Below are positions 1 through 6,815 of a stretch of DNA of 8,955 nt, piece by piece; within the stretch, counting starts at the first letter, position 1; the number at the start of each line of letters is the position of its first letter. The translations under genes and the position numbers were made by a program. Source of the stretch: Oceanospirillaceae bacterium UBA1126 (lineage in GTDB: Bacteria > Pseudomonadota > Gammaproteobacteria > Pseudomonadales > Balneatricaceae); contig DCAT01000200.1 of the NCBI GenBank assembly GCA_002312935.1, positions 1,067 to 10,021 on the forward strand. Direction: 5' to 3'. Under the pieces are notes generated by a model. The model ran no database searches and had not been told where the DNA came from. It saw nothing but the letters and a program-made list of their open reading frames with translations.

Positions 1-16
1 TCGATTGCTTGCTTGA
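1..16 (+). CDS. Possible 3' end of the gene upstream of nqrM (apbE?)
   Basis: One reading frame at the window edge reads Arg-Leu-Leu-Ala and stops at TGA 14-16, six bases before the nqrM start. In many gammaproteobacteria nqrM directly follows apbE, the FMN transferase that flavinylates NqrB and NqrC, and ApbE proteins often end in a short hydrophobic tail. Four residues cannot identify a gene. The other two forward frames also stay open past this point (to stops at 54 and 76), so this is a guess from context. Confidence 0.22.
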
Positions 17-22
17 GAAAAA

Positions 23-244
23 TTGGAGTGGATTATTGTTGCGGGTATGGCCGTAGGGGTGTTGATGGGGCGTAAGCCTATAGCAGGTTCTTGTGGCGGC
101 ATGACTGCTTTGGGTATGGACGTGGCATGTGACGTGTGCAAAGGCGACCCAGAAGTGTGCGATACAGAACAGCAAAAGACGATCAAAGCGGATAAGCTTG
201 CGCATAATAACGTGGATGACATTAGTTACGACGTGGGCCGCTAG
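23..244 (+). CDS. nqrM: NqrM, Na+-NQR maturation protein (DUF539 family)
   Basis: Small membrane-anchored protein required for maturation of the Na+-translocating NADH:quinone oxidoreductase, probably by supplying the iron centre held by cysteines of NqrD and NqrE (family knowledge). The 73 residues show a hydrophobic N-terminus (about 3-15), the family core GRKPIAGSCGG (16-26), and four cysteines at 24, 36, 39 and 46 that would bind metal. The rest is a charged cytoplasmic tail. The start is TTG at 23: an in-frame stop lies at 14-16 and the next ATG (47) would remove half of the membrane segment. A weak GAG at 15-17 is the only ribosome-site candidate. Only 15 residues precede the core, which looks shorter than the family's usual anchor. 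The flanking sthA fits an nqr-apbE-nqrM-sthA order. Family is certain; the exact start is less so. Confidence 0.9.
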   Translation: MEWIIVAGMAVGVLMGRKPIAGSCGGMTALGMDVACDVCKGDPEVCDTEQQKTIKADKLAHNNVDDISYDVGR

Positions 245-299
245 ACACTAATCACTGTTTAGTCAACGAACAAAAATTTAGTAGTACAGAGAAAAGAAC

Positions 300-1703
300 A
301 TGGCAGATTATGATTATGATCTAGTAGTTATTGGTACTGGACCAGCAGGAGAGGCTGCAGCGATTAATGCGGCTAAACTCGGTCGTAAGGTAGCAGTTGT
401 AGAAATGCGTGATCAAGTGGGTGGTGGTTGTGCTCATAAAGGCACTATTCCGTCTAAGGCTCTGCGCCACGCAGTTAAGCAGATCATTGAGTTTAATACT
501 AACCCTATGTTTCGTGCCATTGGAGAACCTAAAAACTTCTCTTTCCCTCAGGTGCTAAAAACAGCCAGCGAAGTGATTGCGAAACAAGTAATGCTCCATA
601 CGCAGTTTTATGCCCGTAACCGAGTAGACGTTTTCTTTGGTTTTGCCCGTTTTTTAGATCGCAATAATATTGAAATATTGGGAAATGAGACTAACGAAAA
701 TTTACGCTTCGATCAAGCAGTTATTGCCACTGGATCCAGCCCTTATGAACCAGATGATGTAGACTTTTCCCATCCGCGTATTTATACCAGCGACACCGTA
801 CTTAACTTAGAGCACACGCCACGCACATTGATCATCTATGGTGCCGGTGTCGTGGGTTCTGAATATGCGTCTATTTTTGCTGGTTTGGGTGTAAGAGTTG
901 AATTGGTTGATAACCGTGCTAACCTGCTAGAATTCCTTGACGTCGAGATTTCAGACTCTTTGAGCTACCATCTGCGCAATAATGGCGTGCGCATACGCCA
1001 CAACGAAACCTATAAGGCTGTTACGGCTGACGAAACCTCAGTATCTATAGAGCTTGAGTCTGGCAAGCGTATTCGTGCAGATATGCTATTGTTCTGTAAT
1101 GGGCGTTCTGGTAATACCAAAGGTATTGGCTTAGAAAACCTTGGGATCCAAACTAACAGCCGTGGCCAGTTAGAAATTGATCAGCGCTATCAAACTAACG
1201 TAGAAGGTATTTACGCAGCTGGTGACGTAGTAGGTTGGCCAAGTTTGGCTTCAGCTGCCTATGATCAGGGCCGTTCAGCAGCCACAGACTTGCTGGGCCT
1301 ACCTGGCTTCCGATTTGTAGATGATGTCCCAACAGGTATTTATACCATTCCAGAGATCAGTTCCTTAGGTAAAACAGAAGAACAACTTACCGAAGAAAAA
1401 GTGCCTTATGAAGTGGGGCAAGCGTTTTTTAAAGATCTTGCGCGTGCACAAATTAGTGGTGAAGTAGTCGGTATGCTAAAGATTTTATTTAACCGTGAAA
1501 CCTACGAAATTCTAGGTATTCACTGCTTTGGTGACAGAGCCTCAGAAATTATTCATATCGGTCAAGCCATTATGAACCAAAAAGGTGATGCTAATACAAT
1601 TGAGTATTTTGTAAACAATACCTTTAATTTTCCCACTATGGCAGAAGCATACCGTGTAGCTGCTCAACTTGGGCTTAATAGAGCGCGGCAGGTTAATCAC
1701 TAA
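300..1703 (+). CDS. sthA: Soluble pyridine nucleotide transhydrogenase SthA
   Basis: Cytoplasmic FAD enzyme that transfers hydride between NADPH and NAD+, used mainly to reoxidise excess NADPH. The 467 residues match the E. coli enzyme in length (466) and along its whole course. Visible parts are the N-terminal FAD motif GTGPAG (12-17), the redox-site region GGGCAHKGTIPSK (41-53), the NAD(P)-binding motif GAGVVGSE (181-188), the second FAD motif around GD (308-309), and the C-terminal dimer domain with HCFGDRASEIIHIGQA. Cys44 is kept, but the second redox cysteine of dihydrolipoamide and glutathione reductases is Thr49. That is the hallmark of SthA and excludes a disulfide reductase. ATG 300 is preceded by a purine-rich AGAG (288-291) and is 55 bases after nqrM, so co-transcription is possible. 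No convincing promoter or terminator was found on either side. Confidence 0.96.
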   Translation: MADYDYDLVVIGTGPAGEAAAINAAKLGRKVAVVEMRDQVGGGCAHKGTIPSKALRHAVKQIIEFNTNPMFRAIGEPKNFSFPQVLKTASEVIAKQVMLHTQFYARNRVDVFFGFARFLDRNNIEILGNETNENLRFDQAVIATGSSPYEPDDVDFSHPRIYTSDTVLNLEHTPRTLIIYGAGVVGSEYASIFAGLGVRVELVDNRANLLEFLDVEISDSLSYHLRNNGVRIRHNETYKAVTADETSVSIELESGKRIRADMLLFCNGRSGNTKGIGLENLGIQTNSRGQLEIDQRYQTNVEGIYAAGDVVGWPSLASAAYDQGRSAATDLLGLPGFRFVDDVPTGIYTIPEISSLGKTEEQLTEEKVPYEVGQAFFKDLARAQISGEVVGMLKILFNRETYEILGIHCFGDRASEIIHIGQAIMNQKGDANTIEYFVNNTFNFPTMAEAYRVAAQLGLNRARQVNH

Positions 1704-1717
1704 TCAACACTTACTAA

Positions 1718-1740
1718 AGCTGGCATCATTTGAGCTGGCA
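1718..1740 (+). repeat. Short direct repeat AGCTGGCA upstream of lolF
   Basis: AGCTGGCA occurs at 1718-1725 and again at 1733-1740, a 15-base period, in the 61-base gap between sthA and the permease gene. A run of six T follows at 1742-1747. The copies are direct rather than inverted and form no hairpin, so this is not an intrinsic terminator. A 15-base period is less than two helical turns. The repeat may be chance; it could also be a paired protein site in front of lolF. Confidence 0.35.
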
Positions 1741-1764
1741 GTTTTTTATCCCATTAGGAAACTT

Positions 1765-3006
1765 ATGTTTCAATCCATCGCTTTGACTGTTGGCCTAAGA
1801 TATATCCGAGCTCAGCGGCAGAATCACTTCATTTCCTTCATCTCGCTAATCTCTATGTTGGGCCTAGTTCTCGGTGTGACGGTACTTATACTCGTATTGT
1901 CAGTAATGAATGGCTTTGATCAAGAGCTACGAAAGCGCATTTTGGGCATGGTTCCCCATGCAACTGTGCAAACATCTGAACCTATAATGGATTGGCAACA
2001 ACCTGCTGAGTTAGCAATGCAGGTTGAGGGTGTTGTTGGTGTGGCGCCTTTTGTTCATGGCCAAGGTATGTTTAATAATCGTGGCAGAATACAACCGGTG
2101 TTGTTACATGGTATTGAACCAGAGGCTGAATCTAAAGTGTCAATATTGCCAAACCATATGACCTTTGGGTCTGTGTCTGACCTAAAGGCTGGGCAGTTCA
2201 ATATTCTTATGGGTGATCTTTTAGCACGTCAACTTGGAGCAAGGCTAGGCGATAAAGTGACTTTATTTTTGCCTGAGGCATCGTTAACAGTTGCAGGCAT
2301 TATCCCTCGGTTAAAACGTTTTACCTTGGTTGGTATTTTTAAAGTTGGTGCAGAACTAGATGCTAATTTGGCTATTATGCATATTGCTGATGCTAGTAAG
2401 CTGAAACGTTTAGGGGGTGGGGCAGAAGGTTTGCGTTTGAAGTTAGATGATTTATTTACTGCACCAGAGAAAGCAAAACAAGTTGCATCCCAATTACCGG
2501 GGCAATACTGGACCAGTGACTGGACACGAACCCATGGTAGTTTATTTCAAGCCATTCAGTTAGAACGACGCATGTTGGGCTTGTTATTAATGCTTGTAGT
2601 TGCTGTAGCGGCGTTCAATATTGTGTCTACCCTAGTAATGCTTGTGGTTGAGAAACAAGCTGACATCGCCATTCTTAGAACCCTAGGGGCAAGCCAAAGA
2701 GATGTGATGGGTATATTTATTGTTCAAGGCAGTATTATTGGTTTTCTAGGGACTTTGCTTGGGACTTTTATAGGCGTTGTTATGGCGCTCAATGTTACCC
2801 GCATTGTGGACTGGGCTGAACAATTGTTTGGCTTTAAAGTTCTTAGTGCTGATGTTTATTTTATTAGCTATTTTCCTTCTCAAGTTAAGTTAGAAGATGT
2901 ATTAATTATAAGTATTGGCTCTTTTATCCTATGTGTCTTGGCGACACTTTATCCGGCTTGGCGAGCATCAAAAGTAGAGCCAGCAGAGGTGCTACGTTAT
3001 GAGTAA
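1765..3006 (+). CDS. lolF: Lipoprotein-releasing ABC permease, single LolC/LolE hybrid (LolF-like)
   Basis: Inner-membrane permease that with LolD extracts outer-membrane lipoproteins and passes them to periplasmic LolA. The 413 residues have the LolC/E plan: one helix (about 24-50), a large periplasmic domain (about 51-268), then three helices (about 270-296, 315-341, 379-399). The periplasmic region 168-186 carries a LolC-like segment (FLPEA, then IIPRLKRF) where LolC has its LolA-binding Hook. LFQAIQLERRMLGLLL (260-275) is also LolC-like. FNIVSTLVM (284-292), ADIAILRTLGA (299-309) and VLSADVYFISYFPS (359-372) instead resemble LolE. Only one such gene is present, consistent with a LolF homodimer, although a second copy elsewhere cannot be excluded. 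ATG 1765 is chosen because AGGAA (1756-1760) precedes it and its N-terminus aligns with LolC; the frame is open upstream into sthA. It overlaps lolD by 8 bases, so the two are coupled. Confidence 0.9.
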   Translation: MFQSIALTVGLRYIRAQRQNHFISFISLISMLGLVLGVTVLILVLSVMNGFDQELRKRILGMVPHATVQTSEPIMDWQQPAELAMQVEGVVGVAPFVHGQGMFNNRGRIQPVLLHGIEPEAESKVSILPNHMTFGSVSDLKAGQFNILMGDLLARQLGARLGDKVTLFLPEASLTVAGIIPRLKRFTLVGIFKVGAELDANLAIMHIADASKLKRLGGGAEGLRLKLDDLFTAPEKAKQVASQLPGQYWTSDWTRTHGSLFQAIQLERRMLGLLLMLVVAVAAFNIVSTLVMLVVEKQADIAILRTLGASQRDVMGIFIVQGSIIGFLGTLLGTFIGVVMALNVTRIVDWAEQLFGFKVLSADVYFISYFPSQVKLEDVLIISIGSFILCVLATLYPAWRASKVEPAEVLRYE

Positions 3007-3676
3007 TTGGGTTCTAGAGGCCTCTGGTTTAACCAAGTCGTTCAAGGATGGTGAGCGGCAGGTAGACGTGTTAAACGATTTGCAATTACAGTTAGCCTAT
3101 GGTCAAAGTATGGCTATCATTGGTAGTTCAGGCTCTGGCAAAAGCACCCTACTGCAGCTGTTAGCGGGTCTAGAGCAACCTGATGCTGGGGAAGTATTTG
3201 TTGCTGGTGAGTGTTTGTCTAACTTAGGTGGTAACCAAGCGGCTAAACTGCGTAACCAACGGCTCGGTTTCGTTTTTCAATTCCACCATTTACTAGCTGA
3301 GTTTAGCGCCTTAGAAAATGTAATGCTGCCCCATATTATGGCAGGCAATGCACCAAGCATGGCGGAAAAAAAATCGGAGGCAATGTTAAAGAGAGTGGGT
3401 TTAGGTGATCGTACTAACCATCGGCCCGGGGCCTTATCTGGCGGTGAGCGTCAACGTGTTGCTATCGCCCGTGCGCTAATCAATGAACCCGCATGTTTAC
3501 TAATGGATGAACCTACTGGTAATTTGGATAGACATAATGCGCAACAAATATTAGCTTTACTCAAACAGTTACAAATAGACCTTGGCACTGCATTTATTGC
3601 GGTTACCCATGACCTAGAACTAGCAAGTTTGTTGGATTCACAGTTAAGGTTGCAAGACGGAAAGCTATTGAGTTAA
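2999..3676 (+). CDS. lolD: LolD, lipoprotein-releasing system ATPase
   Basis: Cytoplasmic ATP-binding subunit that drives lipoprotein release by the LolC/E-type permease. All ABC ATPase elements are present in 225 residues: Walker A GSSGSGKST (42-50), Q-loop Gln94, signature LSGGERQ (146-152), Walker B ending in Asp170-Glu171, D-loop NLD and switch His204 in VTHD. VFQFHHLLAEFSALENVMLP is the typical LolD/MacB-like stretch after the Q-loop. Length fits the family (E. coli LolD 233). The start ATG lies within the last codons of the permease gene, an 8-base overlap that suggests translational coupling and equimolar synthesis. The stop interlocks with that of the opposite-strand DUF2062 gene. LolD rather than another MacB-class ATPase follows mainly from its partner. 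Confidence 0.95.
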   Translation: MSNWVLEASGLTKSFKDGERQVDVLNDLQLQLAYGQSMAIIGSSGSGKSTLLQLLAGLEQPDAGEVFVAGECLSNLGGNQAAKLRNQRLGFVFQFHHLLAEFSALENVMLPHIMAGNAPSMAEKKSEAMLKRVGLGDRTNHRPGALSGGERQRVAIARALINEPACLLMDEPTGNLDRHNAQQILALLKQLQIDLGTAFIAVTHDLELASLLDSQLRLQDGKLLS

Positions 3677-4179
3677 CGCTTACGCTTAAGCCAGTTACGT
3701 TTAACCTTCCAGCTCCAAAGAAATTGTACAGTAAAAAAAGCAATCACAGCCAAAACGAAGCCGCTAGTAAAAGAGCCTGTATAAAGCGGCTTCCATAACA
3801 TGTGCAGTTGATCAAGCAACCAGCTTTTAGACCATTCAAAGTCTAACTGATAGCTTGGCGTTTGTAATATCCAGGCGCCAAGCTTATAGTTTGCGTATAA
3901 CATCGGTGGCATAGTTAGTGGATTACTAATCCAAACTAATGCCACAGACAACGGAATGTTAGCTCGCCAAATTAGTGCAATAGCCGCTGCTAATAGCATT
4001 TGCAGTGGCATTGGTATCATGCAGCAGAAAATACCGATGGCACAGCCCTTCGCAACACTTGAGCGTTTAAACCCCCATAGTTGAGAATCATGCATTAAAC
4101 TATTTAACCAACCAAGTGATTGGTATTGGCTGAGTTTTTTTGGATCGGGGCTAATGCGTTTAAAAAACTTCCGTGGCAT
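3673..4179 (-). CDS. DUF2062 integral membrane protein of unknown function
   Basis: This is a 168-residue protein of the DUF2062 family, common next to lol and comEC genes in gammaproteobacteria, with no established biochemical role that I know of. It has a basic N-terminus (1-44), a hydrophobic region of about 46-105 probably holding two helices, and a last helix at about 139-155. The tail ends in Lys/Arg-rich residues (158-168), suggesting both ends are cytoplasmic or membrane-surface. Conserved-looking family motifs are the proline-rich turn IPMPLQ (55-60) and the loop SNPLTMPP (85-92). ATG 4177-4179 has an AAGG-type ribosome site just upstream on the minus strand. The gene is transcribed against lolD and comEC and has its own promoter candidate. 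Family assignment is firm; function is unknown. Confidence 0.88.
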   Translation of the reverse strand: MPRKFFKRISPDPKKLSQYQSLGWLNSLMHDSQLWGFKRSSVAKGCAIGIFCCMIPMPLQMLLAAAIALIWRANIPLSVALVWISNPLTMPPMLYANYKLGAWILQTPSYQLDFEWSKSWLLDQLHMLWKPLYTGSFTSGFVLAVIAFFTVQFLWSWKVKRNWLKRKR

Positions 4180-4204
4180 GGTCTAACCTTAATAGGGGTG
4201 GCAA

Positions 4205-4232
4205 GTAAGGAGTTTTTAGGCGCAGGCCTTAC
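4205..4232. repeat. Inverted repeat GTAAGG/CCTTAC in the divergent intergenic region
   Basis: GTAAGG (4205-4210) and CCTTAC (4227-4232) are perfect 6-base inverted arms separated by 16 bases. The repeat lies just downstream of the predicted start of the minus-strand DUF2062 transcript, so it could fold near the 5' end of that mRNA or serve as a weak operator. Six bases with a long loop can arise by chance. Confidence 0.3.
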
Positions 4233-4238
4233 CTGTTG

Positions 4239-4267
4239 ATTATGCGCTTATATACACGCTAAGCCAA
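4239..4267 (-). promoter_or_regulatory. Candidate sigma70 promoter for the DUF2062 gene
   Basis: Read on the minus strand, TTGGCT (4262-4267) is followed after 17 bases by CATAAT (4239-4244). The -35 box matches consensus at 4 of 6 positions and the -10 at 5 of 6. A transcript would start near 4232 and carry a leader of about 50 bases before the ATG at 4179. It lies in the 116-base gap between two divergent genes. No matching plus-strand promoter for comEC stood out. Inferred from sequence only. Confidence 0.5.
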
Positions 4268-4295
4268 GGCTTCGCGGGCTCAGGGATGAGACATT

Positions 4296-6725
4296 ATGTA
4301 TATCAATAGTTTATTTTTATTGCTGTTTTGGTGCCTAGGTTGGGCTGAATTTAGTTTTGTAAATAGCCTTTACCTTGTCACCGTGTTGTCAGTTGCACTT
4401 TTGGTTCCCTATGCCCGTGGTAAAGCAGCTTTATGCTTGGCCACATTTATACTAGCTAGTGCAGGCCAGTATCATCTAACTTATAGCCAGTTTCCCCATC
4501 CGTGGACTGGTAAAGACCTACGTATCAATGCCTGTGTGTCAAAAATAAAATCGACCCGTGTGGGCCTTAGTCTAGTGCTAACTGACGCACAAATTAGTGT
4601 TCCTCTATTGCAACTCAATAAACGCACCAAACCGGTATACAAGGCTATGCCTAAACCCCTGCCAGGATCAATAAAAGTGAGTGTTTATCCCTATGTGAAT
4701 GCTGCACAACCGCAACTTAAAGGCCTTGATTCTGCACTTGGTTTGGCGGGTCTAATTGGTCAAAAAGTAGAATTAATTGTGCGGTTAAAAAACGCAAAAA
4801 ACTATCATAACTACCATTCTTACGATTACTTTCGATGGACCCAGTTAGCGGGCCAAACGGCGTCTGGTTATGTTAAGCAGTGGCTTTTTACTGGAGGCTC
4901 TTGCAGTCGCTTAAACTGGCCAAATTTGCAACTGGAGCAAGTACGTCAAAGGTTATGGCAGACACTGCAAAGTTATACAGAAGCTAAGTCTATGTCCACT
5001 AAGTCGGTTAGTTTGTGGGGTGCTCTTGTGCTTGGGCAGGGTTCAGCGCTAACAAAAAAACAATGGCAGGTATTGTCAGCCACTGGCACAACTCATTTGA
5101 TGGTAATTTCTGGCTTGCATGTAGGTTTAGTGGCAGTGTTAATGATGTTTCTAATGCGTTTATTAATATTACCTTTGGGTATTCGCAGTAGTGTCGGCCT
5201 TCAAGTTGGTGTTTGGGTAGGGCTTTGCGCAGCACTAGGTTTTGCGCTATTAAGTGGTTTTGGATTACCTGCGCAGCGAGCGGTTATCATGTTATTGGGA
5301 TTAATGTGGGGCGCTATATGGGGTTTGAAACTCAGCTTTAGTCAACGATTATATACGGCGTTTTTCATAACCCTTATTTTACAACCTATCAGTGCGACAC
5401 GTTTAGGCTTTTGGTTATCGTATGTTGCTGTATTCGCTTTGGGTTTGGTGTGGTACCAGTCTGCCAGCCAACAATGGTGGCATAGAATTATAAAATTATT
5501 CGCAGCCCAAGGTGCCTTATCTTTGTTATTGCTGCCTATTATTGCCCTGAGCACTGGTTATGTCAGTGTTGTTGGCCCTTTAATCAATATTATTTTAGTT
5601 CCCGTTTTTAGTGTATTTCTTATTCCTACCTTATTAGTGGTGAGTATTATCAGCACTATGTTCGCTCTTCCTGACTTTGTGTTCGCAGGTATAGACTTTA
5701 CTTTAGTTTCATTATGGCAAGGTCTGGAGGCCGTTGCAGGCATTACTTGGGCGCAGGTGTTTGTTGGTTGGTTACCAATGGAGAGCTTTGTGTCAGCCTT
5801 CATTATAGGGTGCCTTTGTTTGGTTGTTAGGCGCTGGCATTGGCCAGTGTTAATTTTACTGATGCCTTTAATAGGCTTTGTGGTGGTTAAATCCCTTATT
5901 AGTAATTTGCCTAAAACTTCTATCAATAGTCCATCTAAGGTTGTTGTGACCTTGTTGGATGTAGGCCAAGGTTTAAGTGTTTGGGTTCAGCAAGGTGAGC
6001 ACAATATGTTGTATGATCTGGGGAATCGTTATTACAGCGGATTTAACTTAGTGGATGCTGTTATTTTGCCAGAGATGCTAGGTCAAGGTGTTGATCAGCT
6101 TGAAGTATTAGTTATCAGTCACTGGGATATGGATCACAGCGGCGGTTTAAATGCATTATTACAACAACAGCTAGTAAAGCGCTTAATATTGCCCTCTGAA
6201 CATAAACCAAAACGGGAACAAGCAATGGTTGTGTCAGCAGCAGATGTAAGTCGGTGCACTAGCACCCGTTGGAAAGCCTTGTGGGAAGACGCCAATACTT
6301 CTCTTATGTGGCGCCAAATTGCTTTGGCTGATTATGGCTTAACTGGCAACAACGCCTCGTGTGTCATATTACTTAAGTTATTTGGACGCCAGGTGTTAAT
6401 CGTTGGAGATATTGAAGCTAAGGCAGAAACTATTTTAGTGGATTTGTCAGGAAAGTTAGGTGCAATGTCCCTTGTTAGTGACGTGTTAATTGCACCCCAT
6501 CATGGCAGTAAAACATCTTCTTCTACAGAGTTTTTAAACCATGTGATGCCTGCTTACGTATTGATTTCTGCAGGAAAAAATAACTCATATGGGCATCCTC
6601 ATAAAAATATAACTAGCACGTATTGGCGCCACGGCAGTCATTGGTACAACACCGGTCGGCATGGGCAGATACAGGCGATATTTGAAGCTGATGGCAGCTA
6701 CCAAGTGCTGCCATATTTGCCCTAA
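4296..6725 (+). CDS. comEC: ComEC/Rec2 DNA-uptake channel with metallo-beta-lactamase-like domain
   Basis: Polytopic inner-membrane protein that moves single-stranded transforming DNA into the cytoplasm. The 809 residues show the full three-part plan. First come N-terminal helices and a DUF4131 region (to about 210), with Cys80 and Cys203 as a possible disulfide pair. Next is the multi-helix competence domain (about 235-535), with its signature GTTHLMVISGLHVGL (264-278). Last is a C-terminal metallo-beta-lactamase-like domain starting at LDVGQG (554-559). That domain keeps SHWDMDHSGG (608-617), GD (704-705), APHHGS (733-738) and YGHPH (765-769), so its metal site looks intact. ATG 4296 is preceded by AGGGATGAG (4282-4290). 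Length is slightly above the E. coli homologue (754 from memory). The gene is monocistronic by position: DUF2062 diverges from it and lpxK has its own promoter. Competence itself cannot be inferred, since comEC also occurs in species not known to transform. Confidence 0.95.
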   Translation: MYINSLFLLLFWCLGWAEFSFVNSLYLVTVLSVALLVPYARGKAALCLATFILASAGQYHLTYSQFPHPWTGKDLRINACVSKIKSTRVGLSLVLTDAQISVPLLQLNKRTKPVYKAMPKPLPGSIKVSVYPYVNAAQPQLKGLDSALGLAGLIGQKVELIVRLKNAKNYHNYHSYDYFRWTQLAGQTASGYVKQWLFTGGSCSRLNWPNLQLEQVRQRLWQTLQSYTEAKSMSTKSVSLWGALVLGQGSALTKKQWQVLSATGTTHLMVISGLHVGLVAVLMMFLMRLLILPLGIRSSVGLQVGVWVGLCAALGFALLSGFGLPAQRAVIMLLGLMWGAIWGLKLSFSQRLYTAFFITLILQPISATRLGFWLSYVAVFALGLVWYQSASQQWWHRIIKLFAAQGALSLLLLPIIALSTGYVSVVGPLINIILVPVFSVFLIPTLLVVSIISTMFALPDFVFAGIDFTLVSLWQGLEAVAGITWAQVFVGWLPMESFVSAFIIGCLCLVVRRWHWPVLILLMPLIGFVVVKSLISNLPKTSINSPSKVVVTLLDVGQGLSVWVQQGEHNMLYDLGNRYYSGFNLVDAVILPEMLGQGVDQLEVLVISHWDMDHSGGLNALLQQQLVKRLILPSEHKPKREQAMVVSAADVSRCTSTRWKALWEDANTSLMWRQIALADYGLTGNNASCVILLKLFGRQVLIVGDIEAKAETILVDLSGKLGAMSLVSDVLIAPHHGSKTSSSTEFLNHVMPAYVLISAGKNNSYGHPHKNITSTYWRHGSHWYNTGRHGQIQAIFEADGSYQVLPYLP

Positions 6726-6746
6726 AGGGCCAGCTTGTTAGGCTCT
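6726..6746 (+). other. Small hairpin directly after comEC (weak terminator candidate)
   Basis: AGGGCC (6726-6731) can pair with GGCTCT (6741-6746), six pairs including one G-U, around a 9-base loop, starting at the base after the comEC stop. There is no T-run behind it, so it does not qualify as a normal intrinsic terminator. It may protect the 3' end or be incidental. Confidence 0.25.
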
Positions 6747-6752
6747 ACATAA

Positions 6753-6779
6753 GTGCTATATATAATTACTTGATAGCAC
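6753..6779. repeat. Perfect 7-base inverted repeat overlapping the lpxK -35 box
   Basis: GTGCTAT (6753-6759) and ATAGCAC (6773-6779) are exact reverse complements separated by 13 AT-rich bases. The right arm overlaps the -35 hexamer TTGATA (6770-6775) of the promoter candidate before lpxK. It could be an operator for a dimeric regulator covering the -35 box, or a hairpin at the end of the comEC transcript. The repeat is directly visible; its function is inference. Confidence 0.5.
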
Positions 6780-6797
6780 AGGGGTGTAGGTTATAAT
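6770..6797 (+). promoter_or_regulatory. Strong sigma70-type promoter for the lpxK-ycaR-kdsB-murB operon
   Basis: TTGATA (6770-6775) is followed after 16 bases by TATAAT (6792-6797): 5 of 6 and 6 of 6 matches to the -35 and -10 consensus. Transcription would begin near 6804, giving a leader of about 85 bases before the lpxK GTG. This is the best promoter match I found in the window, and it separates comEC from the envelope genes downstream. An inverted repeat overlaps its -35 box. Confidence 0.7.
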
Positions 6798-6815
6798 GAT
6801 TCGATAAAGGCCTGG

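Noticed and set aside
1718..1747. Intrinsic terminator after sthA (repeat plus six T)
   Set aside because: The repeated words are direct, not inverted, and no stable stem precedes the T-run.
1730..1758. Promoter for lolF with TTGAGC as -35
   Set aside because: At 17 bases spacing the -10 position reads ATTAGG, a poor match, and it coincides with the ribosome site.
1669..1764. A longer form of the LolF-like permease starting at 1669
   Set aside because: It would add 32 residues unlike any LolC/E N-terminus and overlap sthA by 35 bases. ATG 1765 has AGGAA in front and its MFQSIALTVGLRYIR start aligns with LolC.
4229..4295. Plus-strand promoter for comEC using TATATA around 4249
   Set aside because: No -35 hexamer lies at an acceptable distance; TTGATT at 4236 is only seven bases away. 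The AT-rich patch is better explained by the minus-strand promoter.
5008..5926. Minus-strand open frames of 70-122 codons inside comEC
   Set aside because: They lie wholly opposite a well-supported conserved gene, show no recognisable motif and lack convincing ribosome sites; they are antisense shadows.
6755..6766. A second promoter using the TATAAT at 6761-6766
   Set aside because: The only -35-like word upstream (TTGTTA, 6735-6740) is 20 bases away, too far; the pair at 6770/6792 is far better.
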